Below the pieces are notes generated by a model that saw nothing but the letters and a program-made list of their open reading frames with translations, made no database searches and was not told the DNA's origin. 64,000 bases of DNA. It comes from Agarophyton chilense (taxonomy: Eukaryota; Rhodophyta; Florideophyceae; Gracilariales; Gracilariaceae). Position 1 is the stretch's first letter; every line of letters begins with the position of its first letter. Shown one piece after another: positions 23,785 through 34,754 of the stretch. The stretch lies in the NCBI GenBank assembly GCA_030374765.1, contig JARGXX010000025.1, positions 868,001 through 932,000 on the forward strand. The letters are read 5' to 3'. Position numbers and translations under genes: made by a program.

Positions 23785-24472
23785 TGTTGGCTGTTGACCC
23801 TGTGCTGTCACTGAAAACCAAAAGTGCAGGGGAGCATGGGCTGTTTTGGGGGTGCCTCTGGAAAAGCGCATATGCGTGTCAGTCGAATCTCAACGTGAAC
23901 TCGGGCTGTGATTGGCTGCTGTAAATGTGCACATGCAGTGTGGTGTGTACAAGTGGTGTGGCACTATTGGGTTTGTCTGTGGGACACGTGTGTACGTGGT
24001 CTACTTGTACTACTGTGCACGCTGTTCAACATGTCTAGCTGGTGTACTATGAACACATCTCACAAGGTGTAACGAATGTACTTGGAGAAGAGACGTGACA
24101 TGTGTATTACAGGAGACTTGGTGTACTGTGCTGGAACGTGAATGTGTATGGAGGCGGATTGCAAGTAGTGTGTGCTGGCATATTGAATTTGTGCACACGT
24201 CAGTGTAATTATGGGCTGTGCACTGTTGTATTGCCTTGTTGTGCGATGCAATGAACATTGACTAGGGTTAATGTCATGCTTGAATATGATTGGTAGTATT
24301 GAGTGTCCCTGCTTTGTAGTCTAGGGTTTACTTTGGGTTGGAGTCTAGACAGCTGACGTTTTGAAGTAGTATATAAGTGAACGTTTGAGCGCCTCCAAGT
24401 AAATCCAAGCTAGAGCTGGCGAACTTCCTTTTCATTCCCTCAACCTTTCCTTCAGCATTTCCCTATACAACA
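23785..24472 (+). repeat. A1 3' LTR (688 bp), with TSD TGCTG
   Basis: TGTTGGCTGTTGACC to ACAACA. It is preceded by the purine tract CAGAGGGGGAG and followed by TGCTG. The palindrome CGCATATGCG is at 23867-23876. Confidence 0.95.
24370..24403 (+). promoter_or_regulatory. Family-A LTR core promoter
   Basis: TATATAAG at 24370-24377, followed ten bases later by GAGCGCCTCCAAGTAAA (24387-24403). The pair recurs in every A LTR (A2 copies have TATTTAAG). A closely similar pair occurs in the unrelated LTR of family D. Transcription probably starts in or near the second motif; that is inferred. Confidence 0.65.
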
Positions 24473-24477
24473 TGCTG

Positions 24478-25339
24478 CCCACTTTTTGCTTTCTGGCTCC
24501 CCTGTTCCAGTTGTTCTTCTTCTCGTGTTTTCGAACTGGTGCTGCTGCATGGGAACATGAAGGGTTGTCATAGGTACCGGGGAGTATTGAGGCGGAGAAT
24601 ACTATTGAGTATTGAACGGTAGACCGTGAACTGGGTGCGTGTTAAAAAGTCATGATATGGAGCTAGGCTCATTCCAAGTGGGCTGGTTGCAGTTGGCAGA
24701 GCATGATCTGCATTAATTTTCTGTGGTTTGGAAATGTAGACAGGAGAGAGCATATCATCAGACGAATTAATGAAAGTGAGAAACACAGGTTAGCGCATAT
24801 GGAGACTGACATGAGGATTATAGTGCGACACCGAGGGTGGAAGAGCATGAGGGGACACGACGGCGGGAGAAGGTGGGGGCCCAGCCTTTTACAATACCTC
24901 AGAGGGACGAAGACAGACGGCGGGCGCAGCGGACGCAATGGAAGCATGGAAGGCGTTGCTCGCGATTTCACTAGGGAATCGCCATGGAGATTGACGAAAC
25001 TCGTTATGGCGCGGGCCGTACACGGCACAAGCAATGACGAGATTTGTTAGATGAACAGCCGGCCACACGTCTTTGGAAGGCGGAATCTCGGAAAACTCAA
25101 ACACAAAAATCGACTGCACGGTTGTTTTTGGAGGATTTCACGGCGGCGTACGTTGGGAAGTAACTTCTTGACAGATTCCGTGACGCGGCGAGTGTTGCTC
25201 TTGTACTGCACATGAAACTGGCGAGCATTGATATTAGAAACTGGTTCGATAGAAGAAACCGAAAGAGGGGAAGAAATGTTGTCTCGATCAGTTGAACGCA
25301 TGAAAGCCGTAGGTGGGATGCACATAGCATCTCGAAAAT
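24478..25339. other. Host DNA, nothing recognised
   Basis: Short overlapping frames occur on both strands (for example 24703-25050 plus and 25047-25577 minus). None shows a domain or clear coding character, and the minus-strand frame overlaps the proteasome relic that follows. Confidence 0.5.
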
Positions 25340-25684
25340 ACATAATGTCCGCCAAAACGACGGCATCCTCTTGCTGGTAGCACTTTTTGATGAAGAAGGG
25401 CCCCAATTGTGCCAGATCGATCCCAGCGGCAGATATTATGCTTGGAAAGCTACCGCAATTGGAAAGAATATAATGAACGCGCAAACCTTCGATGAAAAGC
25501 GCCACTCCGATGATATTGAGCTGGGAGATGCTATCCATACAGCTATTCGGACTGTTAAGGAAGGCTTTGAAGGCCAAGTCATTGAATTAGCATTAAAATC
25601 GGAATTACTGGCGAGGACAAGCTGTTCATGTCTCTCAATCCAACAGAAACGAAGGAATATCTTACTGAGCTTGAATCATTAAAC
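25340..25684 (+). pseudogene. PSMA2: Proteasome subunit alpha type-2 gene, 3' fragment
   Basis: The translated fragment covers the C-terminal half of the 20S core subunit alpha-2. It runs from a worn VRPFGVSLLVAGYDEEGPQL equivalent through [19 protein letters not shown], a TFxEKR equivalent, DAIHTAI and KEGFEGQ, all family hallmarks. After GFEGQ the frame must shift by one base (near 25588). The tail [19 protein letters not shown] and KEYLTELES then continues in another frame, matching the usual alpha-2 ending. The N-terminal half is absent upstream. In a working cell the subunit is part of the outer alpha ring. This copy is 5'-truncated and frameshifted, so an intact copy must exist elsewhere. 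No intron is visible in the matched part. Confidence 0.85.
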
Positions 25685-26159
25685 ATATGCTTCCTACTTA
25701 CAACAGTAATCCTTGAATCTGCTCTATTGAATCACCACTAAGAGTGAATTATCAAGAAAAATGAAAACAAGAGTTTTCGTAACACGCTTTCACTCTCGAT
25801 GACATGCAGCTCAATAATAAATCAGCAAAGAGGAAGTCTCGGCAAGATTTGCGATCAACAAGACAACTGTCTTGTATTGAAAGTCTGAGGGCCATGGTTT
25901 GACCCTCGGTCCGCCGCAGATTGAGCACTCCCCTGCAAAGTAATACAGAGTGGTTTGAAAGACAAATACTTCAAGTTCTCTGAATGTGCCCATTTCACGA
26001 TACATAGGTCACTTCTGACGGGGATTGATGTGTTGATGTCTTGTGATGCATCTGGTACTCTAGGGCTGAAGTAAACATTTGCTGAAGCTTCTCTACGGAT
26101 TTCACGCTCGCCATGAGAAGATGGAAACGACTCCGAGCTACTGTATACCAAGGAACATA

Positions 26160-27439
26160 TTCCACAAGATAGATAGTAATATGGATCGATGTTCAGGAGG
26201 AATTCCTGTTTCATGGGGGAGGCCACCGTTGGCTCTCCGTGACATAGAAAGATATAAGGCCGACGACTTCAAACTTCAGTTAGATATGTACCTCGTTCGA
26301 TTTCTGCATCGTAAAGGAGTTGAGGGAAAAATATTAACTATATGTAGGCTAACGTCGAGGCTGATATCAATATGCTTCCAATATCAGTGCGTGGATGGTG
26401 AAGTTGAAGAGTTAAAGCATGTTGTGGAGGAGCTGTACGCAAGGTTCGTCGATTTGTTCTACAGAAAATCTTCAGATGCGTACTGCTTCACACCTACAAC
26501 TCATGCAGTATTGCACCTTCCAGACCTTTTGAAACAGTGTGGTCCTCTTCCAACGACATCTCAGTTTCTTATCGAGCGACTTCTTGGGGAAATGGGAAGG
26601 CGAATGACCTCCAAGACAAATGTATACTCTCACTTGTTCCATTAGAACCATAGACTATTCGCCCTTCGGATTATGAAAAATGGACTTGCTCCGCGAGTCG
26701 TCGAAGAGAAAACTCTGAGGCTCACGAGCGAAACAATTGATCAGGACTCTGAATCATGAGGCGAAGGGAAAAGTACACGTTGTACCAGTACAGGCGTCGA
26801 ATATCATGGAACTGGAATCGAGAGCGAGGTATGCGGAGGAAAAAGAAGTTCTATATCAAGGTTCATGAGGCAGAACGTCTCCAATGGCGTCCAAAGCTAT
26901 AGAATCACTTCTCTCAAACAGTACCAGTGGGCCACAATCTTCAAGAGTAATCAACAATTTTCCATTGAAACCAAGGAGTGGTACACGAAACGATGCAAGT
27001 CCACACGTGGAGCGCGTCAAAAGCATTGCATCGCAGGAGAGTTTTTGAGGGTTGACGAAGCACAGATCGATGCCGATTCTCATTCTGGAGTATCCCATAC
27101 AACATCACTTCGAAAGACGAGAGATCTGTACTATGGTGAGGTACAACGGATATTCGAGGCCTGCATCGAAATTAATAGACAAGATGGGAAGCGAGTGCTC
27201 ATGTTAGCTCTTTTTCAGATCAAGTGGCAGTATGGGTGTGTGCATGAGGAACAACTAGATCTTTTGAACACGAGGGATAGAAGGCGTTCAGAGGTTTCCA
27301 TTGAGACAAGTGAATGTATTCAACGCCTTGTCGGAGTACTTGACATATCTGGAAGGCGATGTTTTGTTGACAAGGTTAAAAACAAGAGAATAAGCCGCGG
27401 TGACCTCCAAATTCCGGGCGCCCTTGCCGTGCAAGTATA
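26160..27439 (+). pseudogene. CACTA/EnSpm-like (Tnp2-type) transposase, C-terminal remnant
   Basis: The frame at 26194-26645 reads like the middle-to-end of Tnp2-family transposases of CACTA elements. It has a helical section (ICRLTSRLISICFQ), a second (EELKHVVEELYARFVDLFY), then the typical FTPTTHAVLHLPDLLKQCGP and QFLIERLLGEMGRRMTSKTN, corresponding to the family's FTxxxHxLLH and PMERxxG motifs. An in-frame TAG follows at 26643-26645 and a TGA about 110 bases later. A second frame, 26865-27439, looks like the C-terminal domain (DLYYGEVQRIF, LMLALFQIKWQYG). The catalytic N-terminal region and any terminal repeats were not found. It is a decayed DNA transposon. The family call rests on motif memory, not a search. 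Confidence 0.55.
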
Positions 27440-28455
27440 GTGGACGACGTTCTTTCGCTCTCACTGCTCAATCCTCTTCTTTTTTTTCGGCTGCCATCAC
27501 ATCAGATTCACTATTTCGGGTTTGTCATTATAACATGATAAGAAACACCGAACGATCGTACCAGACAGATGAAAACGAAAGAATTACGACAGTGAACCAG
27601 AAGGCACCGAAATCCGATTCTAGAACTATAGCTTTCGAATCAATTCCCAGCACATGTTAAGAAACGAGTGGCCTTTTGGTTGAGGTATTTCATTGCTTGC
27701 GCCTGAATAAACCAATTTGAATGAAGAAAATCTACCTGCCTCCCAACTGCCTTCATCAATTTGAAACAACGGTGATGAAGGTGAGAGAGACGCAAGGGTA
27801 GTGAAGAACAAGATAGCAAAAGAAAGAAACATTGATTTTCTTCAGTTGAAACCCAACAGGAATGTGGCAAACAGTCAATGCAAAACGATGACCCAGGGGT
27901 GAGCAAGATCTAGTAACGGCAGCGGCAGCGGTAGCGATGCATGTTTCTTTCGTGGGTTCCGAACATGGGAAAGACTTTTCCACTTAGTGTCACTGAACTC
28001 AAAAATGCGGGCTCAGGACCCTGATAATCTTGAGTTGCAACATGTAAAACCATGAGTCAATGTACTGTTGTACACGTGTACTCTTGATTCAACCCGACCT
28101 GTGGACCAGCATTCGATTTGAATTTGTGCATCTCGTGACAAGCCATGGATGGTGTCCCATATTAATTGCGGCACGAACCAAGGACCTATTCATCTTCAAC
28201 TTGTTCCTCTAACTTCTTGTTTTACACTTCTGTCAAAACAATGTCCGATTCCTTTAGGGAAATATCAATGCCCGTAGATACAGCGTTTCCCCTGAAAAAG
28301 ATACTGGTGCCAAACAATACTCGAAAACTTGTCATCCGTCAGTCATCGTCCAGTGGAAATCTGCAAGAGATGAAATCGTCCATCTCCTATCGGAAGACAA
28401 ACCAAACGTAGCACGACTACCAAAACCACATTGCAGTGGAGCACTACGGAAAAAA
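27440..28455. other. Host DNA, nothing recognised
   Basis: Contains only short frames on both strands. A plus-strand frame from ATG 28241 (MSDSFREISMPVD) is Ser-rich and may be the start of the gene whose next frame is annotated at 28456-29091, but no domain supports this. Confidence 0.4.
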
Positions 28456-29091
28456 TTGTGGAGACAACGCGGGAACAACAGAATGTTAGAAAACAGCCGG
28501 AGGCGAAAAAGATACCAAAATAGAGGCACTTTAGAGTCGGCTGGACTTCGAGAGAAACGGTTGGCGAAGCGACGTGAGCGCTACACAAAAGGTAAGATAC
28601 AGCAAAACAAGCGGGCGCAACAGGTACAGGAGGAAGACAACGAGAGCAGTGGTTCTTCCGAAGACCAAAATGTAAAGGATACTCTCTCAGCCGAAGAAGG
28701 ATATTATATGTACGAAGTTCACATGCATAAACAGGCCTTTGTTACATACAATCATCTACTCATGCCAATTACCAATGAGCCCAACGGAGCTACTGTGCTC
28801 CTCATCGAAGAAGGAAATGATATAGCAAAACTTGGTTTTCATCCTAAGTCCATTGCTGTTGCGGAGAAGTTGACGTCACGGGTGATATCGACGGTTGAAA
28901 ATCGTTGCGGATTAGACACGACCAAACAGCCCGCCAGCAACAGGCTTTTGCAAGTACTTGATGAGGGTTCGAAACACCAGCGGCACAGCCACGTTACACC
29001 GCTCGGACGAAAAGCTTGCCGAAGACGGCACCGACAACAACTGAGATCCAAACACGTCATCCAGCGCGAAAGGCGAAGCTTGCTGCTATGA
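28456..29091 (+). CDS. Hypothetical basic protein, 211 aa
   Basis: One open frame. The first 60 residues are very Arg/Lys-rich (SRRRKRYQNRG, EKRLAKRRERYTKGKIQQNKR) and probably form a basic helix. An acidic Ser/Glu stretch follows (EEDNESSGSSEDQN), then a mixed segment and another Arg-rich tail. The first methionine here may not be the true start, since the frame is open upstream to about 28420. The composition suggests a nuclear or nucleolar protein, but no family is recognised. It may be another relic or a chance frame. Confidence 0.3.
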   Translation: MWRQRGNNRMLENSRRRKRYQNRGTLESAGLREKRLAKRRERYTKGKIQQNKRAQQVQEEDNESSGSSEDQNVKDTLSAEEGYYMYEVHMHKQAFVTYNHLLMPITNEPNGATVLLIEEGNDIAKLGFHPKSIAVAEKLTSRVISTVENRCGLDTTKQPASNRLLQVLDEGSKHQRHSHVTPLGRKACRRRHRQQLRSKHVIQRERRSLLL

Positions 29092-29808
29092 TTGTGTTTC
29101 GAAGGGGCTGTGATAACGATGAAATGATGACAGATGGCGTAGATGAGGATGAAATGGTAGAATGGTGCGGCTGGAGAGAAACCGTGAGTAGGCGGCGGAG
29201 ATGGGAGGCGTTTTCAAATAAAACAAAACAGCAAACATGCAGATGTGGCGCAAATGGCTGGAGAAACATGGTTTACGTGTGGCAATGACGGCGTGCGCTT
29301 GTGTAGCACCCGCAACGGTGCGGACGGCGAGCGGGCGACAGAGCGTGGGATTTCGAAGATGTACGATTCCAAAGTACGCCACGACTGAGGCGAGAGCCGA
29401 AACGGGCAACCGCCACAACGCACAGAGTCACGACGATCGCGAGCGCAAAAGCAACGCGCTCGGCGAGGAGGTGATCACTGAACAGCGCGTACGACGGCGG
29501 CTCCACGCCCCCGAAAAAGCGAAGAGGTAGAGGCGCGCCATAAAAGGACTCGGGGTGCGCGCCAAGCGCGCATACAGCAACGCTATTAAGGCGTAGGAAG
29601 TTCCTACTAGGAAGAGGCGCCTGCATGAATTAAATTCTACAATACTCTGGACTGTATCTCAATACAGTAACGAGATCTAGTTCCGATCCTCCTCTTCTTT
29701 GTCTCCCTCATCCCGGTTATTATTGGAATTATTTACACAACCATGGAGGTAATCATCGGCCTCGTTCACTCCAAAAGACGTCGTTGTGCATCTTCTTACA
29801 ATGGCTCG
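29092..29808. other. Host DNA, GC-richer, nothing recognised
   Basis: Frames occur on both strands with Arg-rich translations typical of non-coding GC-rich DNA. No domain was found. Confidence 0.4.
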
Positions 29809-30888
29809 TTACGATGTTCTTTCGAAAAAAGGCGTAGCAAAGGCGTCCCCACAGACTTGGCACTTGACATTACGGAGTTTATTGTGGACTGCATTAACAT
29901 GTCTGGTGACGTCCCCTCAAGCCCCAAACCGCGGCCCACATTTGGGAGTACATTCGAATTGCTTTTCCTTCAAATGCACAACGCGATAGTGGCTCACAAT
30001 TCCGCTTTGCTGCAGAAATCGCCTTTGGAAGGTTGGACAAACATATGGCCTACGCCTTCCATCCCCGTTGGGAAGACCTCATCTGTGTTTCCCGGGGTTA
30101 GACACTTTGGAACCACTAGGGATTCCAGGGCCCGAATTCCTTGTAGTTGATCTTGTCGAAGGAGTCTTACTCCGTTTCTTGACATCTTCTTGTGCTTGCA
30201 TATCACAAGAGTCGGATGCTACAATCTTAGTGGTTTCCCCGTCTCGACGCTGTTTTCTTTCTCCGAGCGTTTCACCAAGGCTTTCTACATCCGGTTGTGT
30301 CGTAATAGGCACATCAAGCTCGGCTCTTCTGCGTTTGCGAGGTAGAGGATCCGATCCCTTCAGGGATTATTCTCTGACCCTGTTCTTGCCGTCCTTCAAA
30401 GCAATAGTCCCATCGCTTTCGTATGCCTCAATCTCATTTTCCTTTGGAGCTGGCGTTAGTGACTGGCTGCGCGTGTTTTCTGACAACATTTTTGAAACCT
30501 CATTGAGATCTGCTAGATGCATACAATTCGGCAACCCGAGCGACTTAAGTGACGGCAGGGTGCCTGTCATTGATCAGTCCCCAAATGCCATTAGAAAATC
30601 CGACATCTGGTAGAGTATTGACGGAAACATGGGCCTACCTAGAGTCACTGGCTCTGTCCCGACGAAAGGTTGGTACTCCACGGAGTAAGGTGCCAGAGTT
30701 TCGTCGTCCTTTTCGTTCATGAGGGCACTAACTTGCAGATCTCCAATGCCTCGGCGCTTGTTCCCGAACTCGTTTCCCCTAGCACCAGATTCATTGTCCA
30801 CGGTAGCAGGTGTAACCGGAGAAACAAGACTGTCGTCCTCAACCGGGTTTAAAAGACATTTTATGTTCAGCTTCGGTTGAGAGCTCAT
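29809..30888 (-). pseudogene. Decayed C2H2 zinc-finger protein gene
   Basis: A single minus-strand frame runs from ATG 30888 (MSSQPKLNIKCLLNP) to 29809, about 360 codons, with no frameshift but four internal stops: TGA 30574-30576, TAA 30367-30369, TGA 30079-30081 and TGA 29917-29919. The first 270 codons are Ser/Pro/Glu-rich with a basic PRKRRRAELD patch that could be a nuclear localisation signal. The last 90 encode three C2H2 fingers: YVCPTFQRRFLQQSGIVSHY-RVVH, in which the second cysteine is Phe; FEC...CGPRFG-stop-GDVTRHVNAVH; and VKCQVCGDAF, which degenerates. TGEKP-like linkers are replaced by LKEKQ and NKLRN. It was probably a DNA-binding transcription factor. Confidence 0.75.
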
Positions 30889-32364
30889 TACGCCTGGGTA
30901 TTGTGTGAGATAGTGTGACGTAAGTGGGAGAAATAACAAAGAGTTCTTCCGAAGTTGCTTCCAAGATAACGGGCTGAGCGCGAAGCCGAAACAAAGAGAG
31001 TTTAGGAAGACAGACCGTTCTCTTCCGGTGTGAAGATCGAAGAAGCCCCCTCTTATGTAGAGAACATCGTTTCCATAAATAGTGCCAAAGAAAACACCAC
31101 AATGGCAGCTTCCTCATTGGAGCAGCGCAATCCGAATATGTAAAAGAGTGTGTGTCTTCGAAGAGCAAAACGGGGAGGACGGGCGACGCACAGGGTTGAT
31201 GACAATCACATGCTGCTGTTATAAAAAAAAGGGACCTTCCTACTCTGAAAAGCAGCTGAGGCTCAACCAAATGCATCCACGAAGTATGTTTGTGATCGTT
31301 CCGTGGTCCAGTATTCTTACTTGTACGCTTACTATGTACTTAAAGGGGTTGGTATCCCCTCAGACACAAGCTAGGCTGGGATATAATTTAAGTTCCATCA
31401 AATAATGATGGAAACCCATGCTAAGAACCTTGCTGGGACTGTCTGAATTCGGTTCATGATGTGTTGCAAACAGACAGCTTGATGAATTCTATGGATCTAC
31501 CAGCAGAGATATGGCTGACCTGAACTCATCTAGACTCTTTGGAGCCAAACGGCCGCCATGACGCGGCACCTCTTAGTTTGACACTAAGGCTTATACTCTT
31601 TTCTTCGCCGGCAAAAAGGGCCTTCCGTACTTGCAATAGCAAGTTTAAGTCGGCAACCCATAACACAATGACATGAGGCAGTTGTTACGTTGCCGGTCTC
31701 CAGAGCGTTGAATCTTCAAGAATTGTCTTCCCCAAATGAAGTCAGGGCCAGATGACATGAAATGCTCAAGTCCAGAAAGGTTTGAACTAAGGGACTGAAC
31801 CCTGCAAAACTTCTTGAGCAAAGCAGCGTACAGGCAAGTGATAGAGCTTTTGTTGATCCAAGAGTTTAAAAGGAAACGCTCGTTGATTGATACTAGTTTC
31901 AGATGAACATAGACTTTAAAGTTGGGAGTCGATCGACCTGCAGTGCAGAGCCACAAAACTTTTTGCAGATTCACATGCTTCATCTTACCTGTCTCTCTTC
32001 TCTCTTCACAGCGCCTGTTTCGTACGATGACTTGCACAGAAGCTTACCAAGAGATGCGCGTGAGTCTGTCGACCGTTTCGAAACGACAGAACCTACTGAA
32101 AAAAGGGTGGAATAAATCCAATCCAGAAGATGAAGTAGAATCCGCTGCGAGATCGTCTGAAGCCAACAGCAAGACATTTTCTCTCTCTTAAAATCCGATA
32201 TCAAGGTTTTAGACTGAAGATTTCTGTTTTCATGGCTTACGTCTGAGGATTACACGGCCTACTAATTTCTAGCAGTGAGAGTGGACGTCTGAAGTTTGTC
32301 CTTCCCCTCTGTAACTATAGAGAGTACACTCATAGGATTTGAGAACCTAAGAACTCTAGATGAT
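30889..32364. other. Host DNA, nothing firmly recognised
   Basis: Only short overlapping frames. A pyrimidine tract ending TTCACAG at 32010 precedes an open stretch (APVSYDDLHRSLPRDARES), which could be an exon start, but no gene can be built around it. Confidence 0.4.
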
Positions 32365-32739
32365 TCACTTCTGTGACTGCTTCTTTTCCTCAGATGCAGA
32401 CTTTAGAATCTTGACTGTTTCGTCCTGCTTGGATTCGTGGGAATAAGCTCCCTGGTGCTTCTGTACTTGTTGCAGCTCCATTTCGAACTGGCTTTTTGTT
32501 CCATCCACAAGAGATCGCAAGGTGTGCATTTCTGCAGACGCAGGAGCCATACGGTCTCGTAGCCTCTCTTTCGCTGCCAGAAATTGAGCAAGTTGTCTGG
32601 AGTTCTGGTCGAATAAAAAACCTACTTGCTCGTCTTTATTCAGGTTCGGGGCACTTGAACATGACTCGACGTATCGACTGCGGTCTGCATAAGTCTTACT
32701 GCCGTTTTGCACCTTTCTTTTGCTCGAGAACTGGCTCAT
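32365..32739 (-). CDS. Hypothetical ORF, 124 aa, coiled-coil-like
   Basis: Starts MSQFSSKRKVQNGSKTYADRS. The second half is rich in Gln/Glu/Lys with heptad-like Leu/Val spacing (LRSLVDGTKSQFEMELQQVQKH), suggesting a coiled coil. It could be the C-terminal part of the gene whose earlier frame is at 32800-33300. No family is recognised and it may be decayed. Confidence 0.3.
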   Translation of the reverse strand: MSQFSSKRKVQNGSKTYADRSRYVESCSSAPNLNKDEQVGFLFDQNSRQLAQFLAAKERLRDRMAPASAEMHTLRSLVDGTKSQFEMELQQVQKHQGAYSHESKQDETVKILKSASEEKKQSQK

Positions 32740-32799
32740 CTGTTCATCAGAACCAAATGAAGCCGAACGTGAAGACGACTTGTGACTGGGATTCCTCGA

Positions 32800-33300
32800 T
32801 CAGGTTACCTTCTGCGACTGTTGTAATTCTCCCAGTAGAGTTGGAGGAAAACGAGAGCATTCAACATTCCTACCGGTAGCTGAGGCTGCAATTGCGATTA
32901 AAGTCCTTTTTGATGCGCTCGAAAACTTCGACAGTTTCTGCAGACCGTGGGGGGCTCCAAGATATGATCGGGAGTCCGCAAACAAACCAAGAATTGTCTT
33001 GTCAAGAAGAACCCCTATTTGACAAAGTGGGAGAAATCCTTCTTTGTTTGTCAAGCATTTCTCAATTAGCGAAGTTGCAAGGCTTGTGGTACGGAAGGAG
33101 TCTGATGGCGATCCCAAGGAGTCAAACGAATGAGTAGAATTGGTGTGAACAAAGGAACGTAAAGGGTTAATGGTATGGCAGCGAAGGGAGTCAGATATTA
33201 TCAATGCCTGAGGAGTGTTGTGGAGTAAAGATGCTCTTGTGCATATATCTGATAAGGACTGAAGCACAGACGATGAGTGGAGGTGGTTAGGTTGCATCAC
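32800..33300 (-). CDS. Hypothetical ORF, 166 aa
   Basis: Starts MMQPNHLHSSSVLQSLSD and is Ser/Leu-rich with no membrane segment or known motif. It lies directly upstream, on the same strand, of the frame at 32365-32739 but in a different frame, so the two may be pieces of one decayed gene. This is a guess from adjacency. Confidence 0.25.
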   Translation of the reverse strand: MMQPNHLHSSSVLQSLSDICTRASLLHNTPQALIISDSLRCHTINPLRSFVHTNSTHSFDSLGSPSDSFRTTSLATSLIEKCLTNKEGFLPLCQIGVLLDKTILGLFADSRSYLGAPHGLQKLSKFSSASKRTLIAIAASATGRNVECSRFPPTLLGELQQSQKVT

Positions 33301-34067
33301 GCGACAAGCGCGGTTTTTTCTCTATTGTTGTGGACATGTCAGTAATTGCGGACTGAACGGCATCCTCTTCGTTCCAAACGGTAGCCCTCTTATCCCATGG
33401 ATGATAACTTGAGTCACACTCGCTGTGTCAAGAATCACTAGGAGGACATCACGTTATCTTACGCAGGTACAAATTGTACATATTGCGATTGACCTCCTTG
33501 TGTTGTAGAGATGACAGAATATCCCCAGTTTCTTTGAGCGCTTAATATACGGAAACAATCACCAGCGAGAACAAGAAGTCCAGAGCCGCTCCGATTTGAT
33601 TCGAAGCGTGCGCGAAGGATTCCCAGCGCTCAGGATGCAGTTAAATCCTTCCAGACAAAGGTCAGGTCTGCCTTCACGGCGTTTTCAGAGAACGTCTGCA
33701 TTTCATCCGTCAGCTCACGTGCTAGTTGCAAAGTGGTCTACAAGGGTGTAAGGATACCTAGCAAACTTGCCTTTCTGCCCCTGACCCACAGAAAACACTC
33801 AAAACGATGCTGGTGTTGTGGTCTGCGATATCTCACACACACCACTTTGGGTTGGATTGGCCACGAGAAGCACAATGGATTGCCGCAAAGCTGCTCCCAC
33901 AGACATTGTGGTCTTCAACCAGGCTGACCTAGGCATGTACCTCCGTTCCGAAGCGAGGTCTCCCGCATCAGCTCTGTAGCGAAAAAAACGAAATAGGAGT
34001 TGATAATTGCCCACCTTTCGTTCTCTCATCGATGGAGAACCTGTTCAATTCTGAACCTCTGTGTCGA
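33301..34067. other. Host DNA, nothing recognised
   Basis: The minus strand continues the frame of the next relic for about 240 bases with several stops (QLLFRFFRYRADAGDLASER). No domain is seen on either strand. Confidence 0.4.
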
Positions 34068-34754
34068 TCATTGCGGTACACTTTGCTCTTCTCGAAGAGA
34101 CGCCTCCACTGCATCTCGAACTGCTGAAGCCTCTCGACGAGAATCGTCATCAAACTCTTCTCCGGTTTCCAAAGCGGTTAGCAACAGGAAGCCTTCTACA
34201 ACCGGTATCAAGAGTGAATATTTATCCAAGATATCCTCGTTTCGCTCAGAGAGCACCGCATGAGAACGTTTTATGATATCATGAGTTGGAACATTTTCGT
34301 TCTTTGGCTTTCTGATATAGTTCACAAGCCGAATCCGTTCAATGAGGTTTAGACCAGCAGCATTCATATCAGAAACAAGTTCAAATTCGTGCTCTTCTTT
34401 TGTTTTCGTGATACAAACCTGCGGACTGCGATACAAAGAATTATCCAGTAAACCATAGCACACTTCTTCCTCTTCTTCTTCCTCAGGGTCTTCGTCTAGC
34501 GGTTAATCAGAAAATCCAGCGAATGGTACTTCATGTTCTTCAACGTTTTCAATGTCATCCATTACATCCACATCACAATTCATATCTGCAAATCTTTGGT
34601 CGCCCTCCGGAAAAGCAAATCGAACGCTTTCTGCAGCAATTCTAGCCCGGACAAGTCTCCTCACTACCTCAGGATGCAAGTTCTTCATCATGGCCACCAT
34701 TTCCTTCACAGTTTTTGCTGCGTCGTCGGCAGAATGAATTGTTTTGCACTCCAC
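34068..34754 (-). pseudogene. Decayed host gene, unrecognised, acidic linker
   Basis: One minus-strand frame from 34754 to 34068 is open except for a single TAA at 34503-34505. It encodes a helical N-terminal part (VKEMVAMMKNLHPEVVRRLVRAR), an acidic run (DEDPEEEEEEE) just after the stop, and a C-terminal helical domain (LIERIRLVNYIRKP, NEDILDKYSLLIPVVEGFLLL). Another coding-like stretch in a different frame lies upstream on the same strand (about 34850-35030, VHEVLTSECIVSALEIGSS). The original gene was therefore longer and is frameshifted or spliced. I do not recognise the family. Conservation of composition up to the stop suggests recent loss. Confidence 0.45.

Larger units (their letters stand above)
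16641..24472 (+). mobile_element. A1 insertion #3 with B#1 nested inside; TSD TGCTG
   Basis: The two outer pieces are the first 277 bp of an A1 5' LTR (16641-16917) and an A1 RNase H tail plus full 3' LTR (23471-24472). TGCTG lies directly outside both (16636-16640 and 24473-24477), so they are the ends of one A1 insertion into host DNA. Everything between them, from the middle of the 5' LTR to the RNase H domain, has been replaced by family-B element B#1, which has no matching target duplication of its own. The host site before insertion can be read as GGTACTGCTGCCCAC. Confidence 0.92.

Noticed and set aside
32010-32115. TOM40-like exon (APVSYDDLHRS) after a good 3' splice signal
   Set aside because: The resemblance is limited to a dozen residues, and no downstream beta-barrel sequence follows in any frame.
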